Both the position numbers and the translations under genes were made by a program. DNA of 64,000 nucleotides. It comes from Nautilus pompilius (taxonomy: Eukaryota > Mollusca > Cephalopoda > Nautilida > Nautilidae). Below the pieces are notes generated by a model, which saw only the letters and a list, made by a program, of their open reading frames with translations, was not told the DNA's origin and searched no databases. Each line of letters begins with the position of its first letter. The stretch's first letter is position 1. The stretch lies in assembly GCA_018389105.1 (NCBI GenBank), contig JACATO010001127.1:496001-560000 (forward strand). Reading direction: 5' to 3'. This document shows, piece by piece, positions 28,101-42,350 of the stretch.

Positions 28101-31100
28101 TAATTATCAATCAAGAAAAAATGCTGAAGCAAATTCTTCAAAACATACAAACTGCATTCCAGATGTCCATAAATGAGAGGTACACTAGGGGAGAGAATGT
28201 ATGGGCAGGTACTTGACTGCAAATGTACCACACTCAGCATAAATGACCAATGATTCTAAAAACCTAAATCATAAAACTTTTCTGATCACTGATCATCCTT
28301 TTTATAGTGCATAAATACTATTGTAGACTTGTTATATATGCATACAACTTGTCTAAAAATTGAGGTAAACAAACAAAGAATAGGTTCATACAACTTTTTT
28401 TTTTAGATAAGGAAGACTTTTCAGTCAAATCTAATGCATGCTGCAGTTTTCAGAAGTTTCTATTTAAAAGAAAAAGAAAATATGGCTAAGTGTTTTTGAA
28501 GACGTCTCTTCCAGAATAGCCAGATATAAACGTACGTTTCTCAGAAATTTTCCGCAAGTCCTTCTCTTCAACTAGAGTTCTCTCGATAAGCCCATCTCCT
28601 TCCCCTGTAGCCAGCCACTTGGCACAAGGAAAAACCTGCTCAATTCCAGTGGAAGGACAGCTGACAACCACATTTTCCAGAAACCAACCTGATCCCACTC
28701 CTGAATTATCATGCCCAATATCTATCTGTGACAAAGGACTTAACGATCCAGCAATGTCGATGTTGAATACATCCGATTTGGCTCGTTCAAAATTTCCTCC
28801 GTCTAGCCAGATTTTTCCACTCGATCTGTCCATCCTTTTCTCACCGTATAAAATAATGTAAACCCTGGCATTTGTGCCCGCTTGGGGAACATTGCCAGTG
28901 CACACGGTAATTATGTATGGGTCACCTGTAGGGATAAATACACCACAGACATAAAAGCCAATGCTTTTTATACATTCAAACACCACAAATATTATAAAAT
29001 CAGCATCTAGAAAACTAAAAACAAAAATATAGCTATTTCCTAAACTAAACTTCAAACTATTTTTTATATAAAATAAGATATTCTTTTGCATGATAGCTAA
29101 ATAAAATGCTTGTTGACTTATCCGAATAAAGCAGGGGGAGGAGAAATGTTTTCTTGCTGGTAAAAAGACTTCATTTAACCCATATCTTTTAATTCTATGG
29201 AAATTTTAGCTTTTGGTATTTTCCAGAATTGCAAGAGTAAATGTCATCATAGCTGTGCAAGAAAGCGTGCTGTATGTAAAGGCTTCAACATTGAATTTTT
29301 AAAGAAAACATGTAAGGTTGGCTTCACTATTAAACTAAACTGACCTGAAATGGCATTTTTTGAACCAATCTTACGGTACAGTTCACGAGAAATCTGGCCA
29401 TCATCCTCATCTTGTGCAAGCCAGCGACCACATGTGAACTCATAAACTCTGCCTTGATCCTCATCATCAACAATCACCTAGAACAGTGAAAAACACATGC
29501 ATGGAAGAGCATCACAAATGTGTCATCGGTAGTGGAAATGCAGTTTTAAAAACGGCATGAAAGTGTTTTGGCAAATCCAACAATGGATCTTCCCTCCTTT
29601 TCTCAAGTTTCCTCAAACTAAAAAGCTTACATGAAGTGTTTCCTCCAAACAATGTTGTATTTAATTTTAAAATATTTTAAATTGTTTTAATCCTAAAATT
29701 ACAGGGGTGAATGGGGGTCAAACTGGTTTTGTTCTGTCAAAGGAAGCCTGAAGAAAAGGTGTGGGTGAACAAGTACAGCTGGTTAGGACCCTGCTAAAGC
29801 CAAGGAGGGTACCAGAAAAAAAACTGATTCCTTCAAGTGTCAGCACTGGCTGTGAGTAACTACAGTGTCAGTGTTTTCCTCTAATAATAGGTACTTTGCC
29901 AGATGTTGTTCTATTAATCATATTCTCCCAGTTAAGACAACTTGAGGTGAATTTTATTGAGCAGGGCAGTTAATTTAGACCAAAGGAGTGGAGCTATCAG
30001 ATTTCTATCAGATCCCAGGAGGCCCAGAAGAGGAAGAGAAAGAGGTGTGTTACATAACTATGGAAAACAGGAAGGAGTGGTGGTTCTTCCCCCATCTGGT
30101 CCCTTATCAAAGTAGGTTACCAAAAGACCCAACAACAACAACAAACTATATCTTCAAACTTTTTTCTTTTTGTTTTAAATCAATGCTTCACATGATTTAT
30201 CCTGCATCTATGATTCTTACTTATACTTATGTGATGATGAAATAAATACATTCACGTCCTTATCCTGCATAATCTATATAACATTTCTCTCTCCCAAAAA
30301 AAAAAAAACAGCTACTTGGAAAGGTATGTCAGCCAGCTTGTCCTATTATCAGGACCCTCTGCTGTTATGCTGCAGCACACTTTTCCACAATCTCCTGTAA
30401 GAGTACCAGTTATTAAAGGTACAGCACCATCAAAATTATTTAGTCATCAGCTTACACTAGTTTGTCATCCACATGGCTTTAAACATGGTACCATTCCACC
30501 CAAATCAATAAACATCCACCTCAGTAGACTTTACTGTCTAGGATCCTGAACTACTGAGGGGATTAAGCCAGTGTCTCTTATAAATGTCAGTGAAGTATCC
30601 CTAAAGTGACCAGACGTCCCGCTTTTGGCAGGACAGTCCCGATTTTTAGCAAATTGTCCCGCGTCCTGGGGCATTTTGAAAAAGTCCCGATTTTAGAGAA
30701 GAATGCACGACAAGCCAGAAAACGGTATGATAAGTAGAAGTCACTATACGGTTCTCAGTGGCCATATGACTTTTTCGTCAGGATATGAATTTCATATTAT
30801 TTTTGTTAATTTTATAACTGTTTAACTTATAATAACAATTGTTGAAAAATGATTATCGAGAACTATTTAAAATTTGTATTATGTATGTCTCTTTGTTCTT
30901 CTTTTGTCGAAGTTTTTAATTTTTGTTGGTTAATCATTTTTTAGTTTGGTGAATAATAATTATCACTATTTAGAATTGTTATTTACTTCATTTTTTTTTA
31001 GTTTTAATTTTTTGTTTTAGCAATTTTAACATATTTTTATCATCAATAAAAGCTTAATAAAATAAAAGTTATTAAGTAGACTTAATAAGTAGACCGTAAA

Positions 31101-34100
31101 AATTTCGAGTTTGTAAAAAAAATTGTGAAAAAAGTAATTTATTATAAATAAGGTTGATACAAAATTTTCTTGCTTTTATTTTTTCACTTCAAGTACAAAA
31201 ACAAAATGAATTTATTTTAAGTTTTAAAATATTTTATTTATTTTATCATATAAACAGTTTTAAGTAGTACAAAATGTTCTCTTCATGTATAATTAACCGT
31301 CGTCTAAGTTTTAATGCTCTGCGTTAAGTTTTATAAATCATGAGCATTTAACATTAAAAGAACTGATTTTTTAAATTTTCAGAAGTTCTGTCTAATATAT
31401 TTTGAAGTCTATAACAATTAAAATCTTAGAGAATAAAGATTTTTTTGTCATAATACAAATCTTGAAATAAACTGAAGTTAAATTTAACTTATTAATTATT
31501 ATCCAATTTGTATATAGTAATTTATAATATAATTTTATATCATTTTTCAGATTTTTAACATAATGAGTAGGAAAAGAGAATGCAAATTCAACGATGATCT
31601 AAAACGTGAATTTCCTTTTATTAAAAAACAAAATACGAACACATGGTAAAATGTGAGAAATGTAATGGTGAATTTTCCATATCGCACGGAGGCAAAAATG
31701 ACATTTCAAAGCACTTAGAGACACAGAAACATAAAAGATATTTGAATACTGCTGCATCTTCCTCCAAAATACAAGAATTTTTTCGGAAAAAAACTTATGG
31801 AGACGAAGAAAAAAATTTAGCATTAGCAGGAGGACTTATGTCTTTTCATGCTATTAATCACAATCATTCCTTTAGATCTATGGACTGTACATCACAAGTT
31901 GTCAAAAAGTTATTCAACAAAAAATTTTCCTGTGCTAGAACAAAATCCGAAGCAATTGTGTGTAATGTGCTTTCCCCATATGCATTTTCAGAGTTAAATA
32001 AAAATCTAGAAAAAATCAATTTCATATCCATATACTCTGACTCATCTAATCATAAGGATACGAAGTTATTTCCAACCATTATTAGATTTTTTGATTCAGA
32101 AAGTGGAATAAAAATTCGAATTTTAGATTTTGTTTCTTTGCCCAGCGAAACTTCTCAAATAATTTTCAGCTTGATTATAAATATTCTAGAAAAAAAAACA
32201 ATTTAAAACATAAAATGATTGCATATTGCGCAGACAACACAAACGCAAATTTTGGAGGAAAAGCGAGAAAAGGTGTAAATAATATTTTTTTTAAATTAAA
32301 CAAAAATCTTAATCAAAATATTATTGGTGTTGGTTGTGCAGCACACATAATGCATAATGCCATTCAAGCAGCTGCAGACTTGTTGCCTGTAGATGTGGAA
32401 AATATTGTTGTAGAAATATATTCTTATTTCCATATATACACTGTACGCGTTGAAATGCTTAAAGAATTTTGTGAAACTGCAGAAGTTGAATATCAGAAAA
32501 TACCTGGATACAGTAAAACGCGCTGGTTGGCTCTTTTGCCAGCTATAGAAAGAATTTTGAAAATATATGATCCTTTAAAATCCTACTTTTTATCACAGGA
32601 TAAATGTCCTAGAATTTTAGAAGAGTTTTTTGAAAAAGATTCTTCTAAAATTTGGCTAGAGTTTATACACAATCAAGCAGCTCTTTTTCAAAATGCTATT
32701 AAACTTATAGAAGGTGACAAAATTTCAGTAATCGAAGTGGCAAATGAAGTTAATAATTTAAAATTGATGTGCCATGAACGATTAGAAAATAATTATCTCC
32801 CGTTAATTATTCGTAATACTATAAGCCAACTAGAAGAACAAGGTGCAATAAATCGTGCACAATTCATGAATCATGTCATCTATAGTAACTGCATAGATTA
32901 TTTAGAAGAGTGGACGGTACATTACAATGATATTGAACATTTTCATTGGGTTACATTGAAACAAGAACTTAAATGGAATGATGTGCAAATATCGTTTGAT
33001 TATATTACTAAAAATTTTCCACATAGTAATATTTCCGAAAATGATCTTTTTAATGAAATGATTAGATTTTGGGCATCAGCAAAATTCACGATAGAGAACA
33101 AATGGTTGGAAATATTTCATCATTTTAAGGCAAATCATATTCCATACAGTAATGCACTGAAAATAGTGGAATATGCACTGTCCTTACCAGGAACTAATGC
33201 TGCAACTGAACGTGTTTTTTCTACGGTAAATAAAGTATGGACATCAGAAAAATCACAATTAAGTGTTGAGACTTTAAAAGCTATTTTGTGTGTGAAATAT
33301 AATTTAACCAGTTCCTGTGAAAAATTTTATGATCTTTTAAACAACGACAGCAATCTACTACAAAGAATTCACTCAAATGAGAAATATGTCAAAGAATAAA
33401 TAATACTGTACATATTTTTTTTAAAAATCTATTAAATTTGTTAATTGTACTTATGTTGTAATTAAAATATATAAAAATACTATTTTTGCGTTCTATGAAA
33501 TTTTTTGTTGTTCTATATGAACCAAATTTTTGATCAAGAACCTCATGCTAATGGTGTCCCGCTTTACCGATGTTAAAATCTGGTCACCTTAAGTATCCCT
33601 TTAAAGAGTCAGCTATTCTCTACTTGATGGCATCACATTTTCATTGCCAGTATATCCTGGGCATTTTCTAACAGTGTGATATTTAATAATCGTTAGCCTC
33701 AACCTGTCACCACCAAACATGCCTAAATAAAAATTGACAGTAAGGGGGTTAAAATATCTTCTCTAAAGATGCTGACTGCTTTTAATGAAAATTAATATCT
33801 ATAGTTTTCTTTCCAATAAAGATGTTCTTAGCTTGTTAAATTTGAATGCTAAACAACCACAGCACCTGTCAATTAAATTCCATTGGATAAATTGTATTCA
33901 CACGAACTCAATACATCTAGTAATACATTTTATTTTTATTTCTTAATTGTTATTAAATAATATAAACCAGAACAACACAATCTGTCAATAACATTACATA
34001 TATTAGCCAAAGTTTTCACTGTAATCAAAGACCAGTTGAAAAAAAAAAATACTACATCTTTAAAATATAGTAGCACAATTTATGTAAACATGATAAAATA

Positions 34101-34110
34101 ATAAAGCATT

Positions 34111-34144
<34 letters not shown>

Positions 34145-37100
34145 TAAAAAGTAATAGAAAGTTGAGATAGGAGCAAAGACCACCTGCCAATATAGTAACA
34201 CCATCCCTTCATATATCAGTTCCCACCCTGACATCTGTTGAAAGCAGTAAGAATTTTCAAATAGACTTGCTAAGAGTTAATGTCAGCTAACCTGAAAGAA
34301 TTCCAAACTGCCCCTTATTAACTACATTCTGATGGGTTGCTTCACACCATCAGTGGGTAGGAAAGGGGAGTGGGTAGATAAAGCTGGTAATCTCAGCTAC
34401 ACCTAAAAGAGGCCTCCTTGTTTACTAAGTCAGTAGCTTAGAACATATGGTCAAAATCATTGAAGTTAGAGGAAATCTAAGAAAGAAAACTTATAGTTAG
34501 TTTTCTGCTGCTGCTGCTGCTGCCTCAGTATTGAATGTCCTATGACAAGGCAGGCCTACCAGCCTGTGTGTGTGTCTCTGTGTGTGTCTGTGTGTGTGTA
34601 GTGGAACCTGCCTGCCTGCCTGCCAGCACAGGGCTTCTGGGGAGACAGAGCCTGACGAACCTTTCCAGCCTAATACCAGCCTGGCTGGCTGTCTCACAGT
34701 TGTACACAAAACCATGCTGAGCCTTGGCTGTCCATTTTCTCTCTTACTGCTCTTGAGCGTAATGGGTGCGTTCACCAATCCAGAAGAGACCTGCATCCTC
34801 AGCCTTGTGGTGCCCAAGGAAAAGATAAAAAGCAGCTGTAGTGCTGTGGAAAATGTGACCAGGCATGTTTCCATGATAGAGGGGAAAATCCATGGATACA
34901 AGAAGGACATGAATGCACTGAAAATTATGCTGATAAGAGAACAGAGGCTAAACCACGAGAACAAGCAAATTCTTGAAGCAGAAATACAGAAGTTGAAAGA
35001 GGTGTTCCAAAGAATGATGGGCTTCAAGGTACCAAAGCCTGTAGAGATGAGAGAGAACAAGCCACTAGAAGAACCTTCGGCAGCTTATCCATCATGGACG
35101 CAACCAAACAGGGGCAGTTACAACCCTAGGTTTAAGGACCACAGAAATGCTATTCCAGATTTTCCAAACATAGTTCAGCTGTATGTGAGCAGGGCACTAC
35201 AAAATCTTGACTCCAACATAACAAGTGAAGTGGACAAGCAACTGCGAGCATATGCGGAGGGTTTCAACGAGATGATAAAAGCAAGTCTCTCTGACTCTCA
35301 CAGGAAAAGCAAGGTACAAGATGAAGAAATGCGGGCGGATAACCCTGCACAGCAAAACGTCAAAACTGCATCAAACTGGGTTGGCATCGGCTCCCAGGAA
35401 CTCACCGTTCAACTGCAGCTGCTGAATCAGGAAATAAAAACAATAACCAAGAAGTACAACGATCTCTTGAAAACTACTACAAAGACCAACCAGACATTTA
35501 GCGAACAGGGGCTAAGTCTGGGAAAAGAAAACAGAAAACTCCAGGAACGAGTCAGCCAGCTAGAGTTGGAGAACACAGAACTCCACCAGAAAACTATCAG
35601 ACTTGCATCCTTGATCAGCAATAACAACGCCAGCATAGAATATTTATCAGCCATCACAAAAACCATGAACAGGTCGCTGAAAAACGAGGCTATCAAGGTA
35701 GGTGTCATGGAAGAGCAGCTAAGCGTCCAGGAATTACAGCTTGCAAACTGGTCAAAGGGATTTCACGAAAATTTAAAAAAAATGAATCTAACCCAACTAA
35801 ACGCCTCAGCAGATCTGAACAACAAAATGAACTCAAGTTTATTTAGCTTCAACCGGGCAATGAGCCAGTTTGTTGAAAAATTTCAAATTATAGATTCAGA
35901 ATCTGAATCCATGACAAATATGATCCAATCTCTACGGGATTACCTATGTAAATTGAAAAATACAAGCAAAACTCACCAAGATTTTCTGGCAACCAAGGTA
36001 GAGAACATTGAGAAAGGCCTAGAATCAAAATTTTTAAATATTTCTCACGAGTTATCTAACGCTTTTCAGGCCATTGATGACAATGAGAGATCGGCAAATG
36101 AATATTTCAATAATTACAATGCCTCTCTTCATCAGGAGAAAACAAATCTTTTGGAAAAAATTAGAGTTTTAAAAGTAACAGTCCAACTTCTGGAGGAAGG
36201 AAAACAAGAAAAGGAAAAAGAGATGAAGTGCGATCGTTTGTAATGAGATACATGAATAAAACGCTAACCACAGTGGCGTCAAAGATGGAATCAGTTAAGA
36301 ATAACTTCAAACAGCTACAGTACAAAGTCATTCTAAATTCAGGACAGTGGCTGGAATATAATTTTACCTTCAACACAAATCGATTAAACTGTGTCGGTAA
36401 GCAATTTGTGCGTAAAACAAAATACAACAACGGTCGACTTGCCGGAGTGGTCTTGTGCAACTCGTTCAAGTATAAAATACTACTAAGTAATAGTCTGGAT
36501 GAGACATTTCTGGACGTAGGGGATCTTAAAGGACTTGGTGAAGATCACTGTGAGTTTGTGGGAGCAGAAAGCGAAACTAAATCAATTGCAGTAAGTCGTG
36601 AATACTTCATGGAACAAATCAGTGGTAAGAAACATTCAGTGTTTTAAAATACTTTTGTCCAGTGAATGCGTGCGTACGATCTATTGCTACTGTTTTGTTA
36701 GAAAGGTTAATCAGAAGTGGTCAAAATAACACAGAAGTTTATGGCACACCTGACCCTTTGTACGCCATCATTTAGCTTGTATAGCAAGTTTTCAATCTCC
36801 CCTATAGACAAATAAGACTTGGGATTACTAGCTCTTCCACAAGGAAAAAAAAAAAAAAAAACAGAATAAATTCCTACCTTAAAATGACTAAAAATTTAGG
36901 TTTTCGTGTTAGAGAGGATAAAAGTTTTATTAATATGCAATTTCAAAACATTTCTTAAATGTGCTTAGGCTATCTCATAAACGAATAATGCAATAACATA
37001 AAAGTTTAAGATAGTTAGGCCACTAATTCTGTTTTCTGTATTAATTGTATGAATGCTTTATTCTGGAGTTTAAAAAAACAAAGAAGAAAAATGAAGAGTA

Positions 37101-40100
37101 ATAAATAGCGAGTTATTAAGGTATTTCTGGACTTTCTATCGTAATGGGAGCAGTAAATCAGAGTTATCTGACCTTATCCTACAAAAATAAATAAATTCAC
37201 ATATCAAAGAACGTTGGTGGATTTAAGCTGTTGAAACTCAATTTAAAAAAAAGCAAAAAAAACCATGATATTCGGAATTTCTAGTTTGCCACAGTAAACT
37301 TCAAGTGCATTTACGTTATTTTAAAAATATCCATTTGTGCTTGAACTATTGTATGAAGATATAAATGCTATGGATCTACAACAGATTGGGGGCTCAGTCT
37401 GATACCATCAAATACTGACAATAACACAGAATGTTTGGTGGGAGCTTTAGCTGTGTTTTGAAATGAGGTTATAGAGAATATAAGGCAGCAACAAAAAAAA
37501 AGGGGGGGGGATCAAAGGTGGATAATTACCATCTCCTCCGGCACTTAGAAAAATTGTTAATCATGGCAGAATACAGTGTAAAATTTCAGATGCTGAGCAG
37601 CCTGACTATCATAGCTATGATACGAGTCATGCTACCTGTGCATTTTTTCTCGTTTATTCTTTCAAGTGATAGATTGCAGCAGGTTAGTCAAGTAAACTCC
37701 TGCCCCTGCCAAGGTGGTCAGAAGTTCAAATCCCAAAAATCTTTTCTTCTACCTTTCCAGACACATTTAGTCACTGGTATTGTTTTAGACTTTAAAATGT
37801 TTCACGAGTCATTTTAGTCTAGAGTCAGATTACAACACTCATCTCTATAACTATGCTTCCTTTCGTAACACACCTCCCCGAAATCTGCTTGTCTCTGAAT
37901 CTTAGTTAATTTCTCTAACTATAAAGTCAATAACCCCTAAAATCTATGCCAAACGAACTTAACTATTGCTAGTCACTTTATAATTACTCATACTCCAAGT
38001 TTCCATTAAGACCATGTTCAAATCAATTTTCCTTCTTACCCCTGAAAATTTCAGGGCTCTCCTACAGCTTCCACACAATTCCATTACCTCCCTTATTTCC
38101 CTCTTGTAAGATTGTATCGCTCACTGAATTTTTCAATGTTCTTCAAATATCCTACTGGATGATCTCGGTTTCGCCAGAAACTTGTAGTTTTAAATAAGTC
38201 AGAAGCAGACTTGTTTATCACCATTGTATCATAAACAAAAACTATTCATCTTTCAGATTGTATGTGATTAGTCAGAACAGCAGGATCTCTTTTGTCATCT
38301 GCTTGACTCAAAAGGTTTCTCAAACTTGGGCTGGCTTTCTGCTTCCTTGTAAGCTCCGTATTGTGCTACCTTAAAGTTAGATCCTGCATTCAGTTGCTTA
38401 TAACTCCAAAACTGTAACAAATCTTAATAGAAGCAAGTGTACAACCATGGGGTGGGGAAGGTCATGGATAATGTATTCTAAGAGTTAGCAGATTTTATCA
38501 CTGGGGAACACCATATGCTATGATATCACACAAAAAGAACCAAGTCAATTTTAAATAAGTTTCTTCTGAAATTGATCTGTAGCAATTATAAAAAGGGAAA
38601 GAAAAAAATAGTTACCAACACAAATTTACTAAAACAAAAGTTTATCAGCATTTTGTTGAACTAGTTTAACTCGTTACGGTAAAAGTCCTCTTGTGCATCG
38701 TCTTCCATGCAGTTAGCTGGGGTAGGCCTGGCAACTTGGCCCCCCCCCCACCCATGTTTTTCTCGTCTGATCTTTGATGACACACACACGTCAAATTTCT
38801 GCAACAACTTCCTCGTATCTAGTTGGGCATCCTAGCTGTAACTGAACCAGTCACAGATCCTGTCTTCTCAGATTTATGGATAAGATCACCTAAAGCCCTC
38901 ACGCTGCGTAAGTTTCAATGAACATCTTTGTCACAATGAGATACACAAGGCTTCCCTTCTTCACCTGCAATATTCCACTGTCGTCTCTGAGTTTGTCCGT
39001 GGCAATGCTGTTATATTTTCAATAAGTGCCTCTGTCCTTGCACACCAAAACAACAGATCACTAATAGCGGTAACAAGGGAAAATCCCAGAGATGTGGGTT
39101 TAATAGTTGTATTACTAGGTTGATGGGAAATGCCCAAATTAACCCTTTAACTTAGACAACAGATCACCAATGATTTTTTTTTCCCATTCTTAACTCACTA
39201 AAATGCCTGACATTTAAAAAAATGGAGACCACTGTAAGAAAAATTAGATCCTACATTTATAGTATGAAAAGTCATCTCTGGGGAAGAGAGATATGTATAC
39301 GTAGTCAGAAATACGTCAGCTATATAGAACCCAAAGAGACAAAAGGAAATTAGAAATTGAAAACATTGTCAAACAGCACTGAAAATGTTAAATTAACGTG
39401 GAAAGCATTTACCCAACTTAAACAAATAGTATCAGCAAAACTGCACTATGCTATTTTTAAAGGAAATTTCATCAGTAGGAAAAATTTGCTAAACTCTAAC
39501 AAATCATTCACTTAGAAGCATCGGGGTAGTGGTGGGGGACAACAATAAAAACAAATAAGTTATGTTGCTGTCACTTTGGAGAGAGAGTAAAATGATGCTA
39601 GAAACTAATATCAGCCTTTGGATGTAAATGATTAGTAGAAATTTTAGGATGAAGCCCCCCCCCACCCCTCCCATCTTAACGCAGCAGTTATCTAGGCAAT
39701 CCTTGAAATTAGGCAGCCTCGTCAGCAACGTTTGGCGATTGATGTACATACCTGAAATTAATTGATGTAGCATAGATCAGACCATGAACCAGATAAATGG
39801 ATGACATCTGAAAAACCTACTTGCATATATATATGAATGAGGTTCTGTGCTGTGTGAAAGCACCACCACCAGAAAAGATGGGGAGAACGTATAGTTATAG
39901 TTGTTATGGTTGATCAATTACCGACATTCAAATCTTTGCTTTTTTTTTTTTTTTTAAATAAAATACAACATTAGCATAAACTTTAGCATTATATTTAGGT
40001 GATGCTGCCTAACTAAAATCTGCAAAAGCTGCTATCCCAACATTTTTGGTGATAATGTATCTGCAGGTGTATTCTCTGTAAAAAGCTTCAATTAAAGCTG

Positions 40101-42317
40101 TACACCTTATTAAACTATCACAACAGAAACGAGGAAATGCTATAAGGTGAGAGCAGAAACTTCCTCGTTCTTCTTCTTCTTTTTTTTTTTTTGTCTATAA
40201 ATACTTCAAACTTTGAAAGTCACTCACTTTATTTTAAAAATCTGTTTTACTCCGCAAGCAAATTCTGAAGAAAAATAATGATTTTCTGCTCTCTGTCGTC
40301 ATCACCTGATTCAAATGAACAGACAATAAATAGATGGTAACCGATGTCCAAATTAAAGGTGTTTAGGCTGTGACTTAAAATGGTTTTCTTTTGAAATGTA
40401 ATTTTAAAAAAATAGCGTGTGCAAGGCGACAGTAACACAATCACCTAAATCTCTCTCTCTCTCTTTTTAATGGATAATAATTCATTAAGATTAGAGTGAT
40501 ATTTACCGCTAAATGCAGTTTCCTAATTCTAAAAAAAAAAAAAATAAATAGGGGGTTTATCTATCTTGAAGCAAAAGTGAAGAAAAATTCCAGATAAAAT
40601 CAAACAACAACAATCCTTAATAGCACTTATTTTTATGAGAGAAGTTTACATTTGTCGATGCCATCTTAATTTTTGGTGTAATGGATCGTTTCATAAAAAT
40701 GTTCATATATTTTAGTAGACTATTTACTTTCCTTCCTTCCTGGACACACACCGAAGCCCAATTCTATATCCCAGCACACACTTATACCTGCACTTTTCTC
40801 TTATGGGTACATATATAATATAGGATACTTAAGAATTATATGGAACCCATTAAGAAATATCTTAGACCTCATACAACATTAATTCTCCCACAGTAGTGTA
40901 ATAACTAGCTATAAATGAGATCTACAGCCCAGTTCCCAAGGCACAGAAGCCATAAAACTGTAAAAACAATTACATGTAGCATACAGATGTCTTCTGTGTA
41001 GGGTCATTTGTTTCCATGGCCTTTGCCTCTTCTCATTTGCCTGGTTTAAAACACCTATGCTAGATAGACACAGCTATAAAAAAGAAAGAAATAAAAGAAC
41101 TTAGAATGAGATTTTACAATCTACACCTCAATAGCTAATATCTGTGTACTGAAATGATATTGAATAGAAAAGGCACACTACAGAAGAAAAAGAAACAGCA
41201 CGTTTAGAATCTCTTTGCCCTTAAACGTTTACCAAGGTTACTTTTAATGTGTTAGTGGAACGCTGGGTCCTTTGGCAACTTACTAGTGGGGGGGGGTGGG
41301 AATCAAAATTCATCTATCAGGCCTCCGAAGAAAATAGATCATCAATGCAGTAAATTCACGGTTTCGAAATCAGAGCAGTTACCGGAGCGGAATTCAGATT
41401 TATTGATGGAAAAGGATAATCTGGAAAAAAAAAACAAGAACATGTGAGAAATGGTTATGAAAGCTATTTCTAGAAACCCCCAGCCATGTTTTCTGGTTTC
41501 CTATTGATACACGATGCAGGAAGACTAGCCAGATGCACATCTCCAAACCTTTTGTGTTCATGGTTTCTAAATAAACTATTGCCAGCTACAATTTTGGCAC
41601 AAATGTCATCGAATTCCTGTTTGATGCAAACTGTTTACCAAGATTGTACGGTAGTTTATTTTCTTCATTTTGATGCGAGAACACAAAACAGAGAGTTAAA
41701 TTTGGGAGTCTCGTGCTGAACATCTGTTGTTACTGGTGTAGTGTTTTCTGCTCAACAATGAAACTATCCGTCATTTGGGTTTTTAAAAACATCTTTACTA
41801 AATAATTTTATTTACCAAACTTATTTAAAAAAAAAAAAAGGTGGTGGTGGTGGGTGGGGGGGGGGGTTCTGAGATCAACATGTTTAAAATAGATTAGGGC
41901 ATAGTATGGGAAAGTTCTTACATTTGACATGGTAAACATGTTTCTGGCTGACCCTTAGTTTTGGGTGCTCCACAAATCTGCCAATGATTACATCCTGAAG
42001 AAAATCACTTGGAAAATTGGTACACAGGCTCTCATCTTACTGGTTCACACAGTCAGTAGGAAAATAAATAAATCTAAAAATGTTACAGGAAAATCAAGAT
42101 GTGGTGAAGATCATTTTTACATTAAGGTTATTGATGCTTTTCCCCCGCTAATACTCTAAGCAAATAAATTAGTCATTTTCCACTTCGCTTCTGCAGAAGA
42201 CCTTAATGCCATTCACCGAGCCCACGTGGCCCTTATTTAGTTCATCAGATATCAGCACCTGAGGATAACACATCGATCTAGTTTAAATTAAAGAGATTTT
42301 TTTTGAGAGAGAGAGAA

Positions 42318-42350
<33 letters not shown>

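Larger units (their letters stand above)
30602..33591 (+). mobile_element. Complete hAT-family DNA transposon with 8-bp target-site duplication
   Basis: A 2,990-base element bounded by 13-base inverted ends (TAAAGTGACCAGA at 30,602; its complement with one mismatch, TCTGGTCACCTTA, ending 33,591) and flanked by the identical 8-mer AGTATCCC at 30,594-30,601 and 33,592-33,599. Eight-base duplications and GTGACCAGA-type ends are hAT hallmarks. Repeated TCCCG motifs follow the left end and recur before the right end, likely transposase-binding sites. The transposase is on the plus strand but split over three frames (see next entries). Sharp ends suggest a fairly recent insertion, in the giant LOXHD1 intron. 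Confidence 0.95.

Noticed and set aside
34570-34713. Upstream extension of the nested gene frame
   Set aside because: It runs through TG and CCTG repeats, has no upstream ATG, and would hide the signal peptide.
36841-36861. Poly-A run after the nested gene, suggesting a retrocopy
   Set aside because: No AATAAA precedes it, no target-site duplication was found, and a strong donor and phase-matched exon point to a spliced gene.
37671-37740. B-box-like AGTTCAAATCC on the plus strand
   Set aside because: No A-box at the right distance and no repeat body; likely chance.
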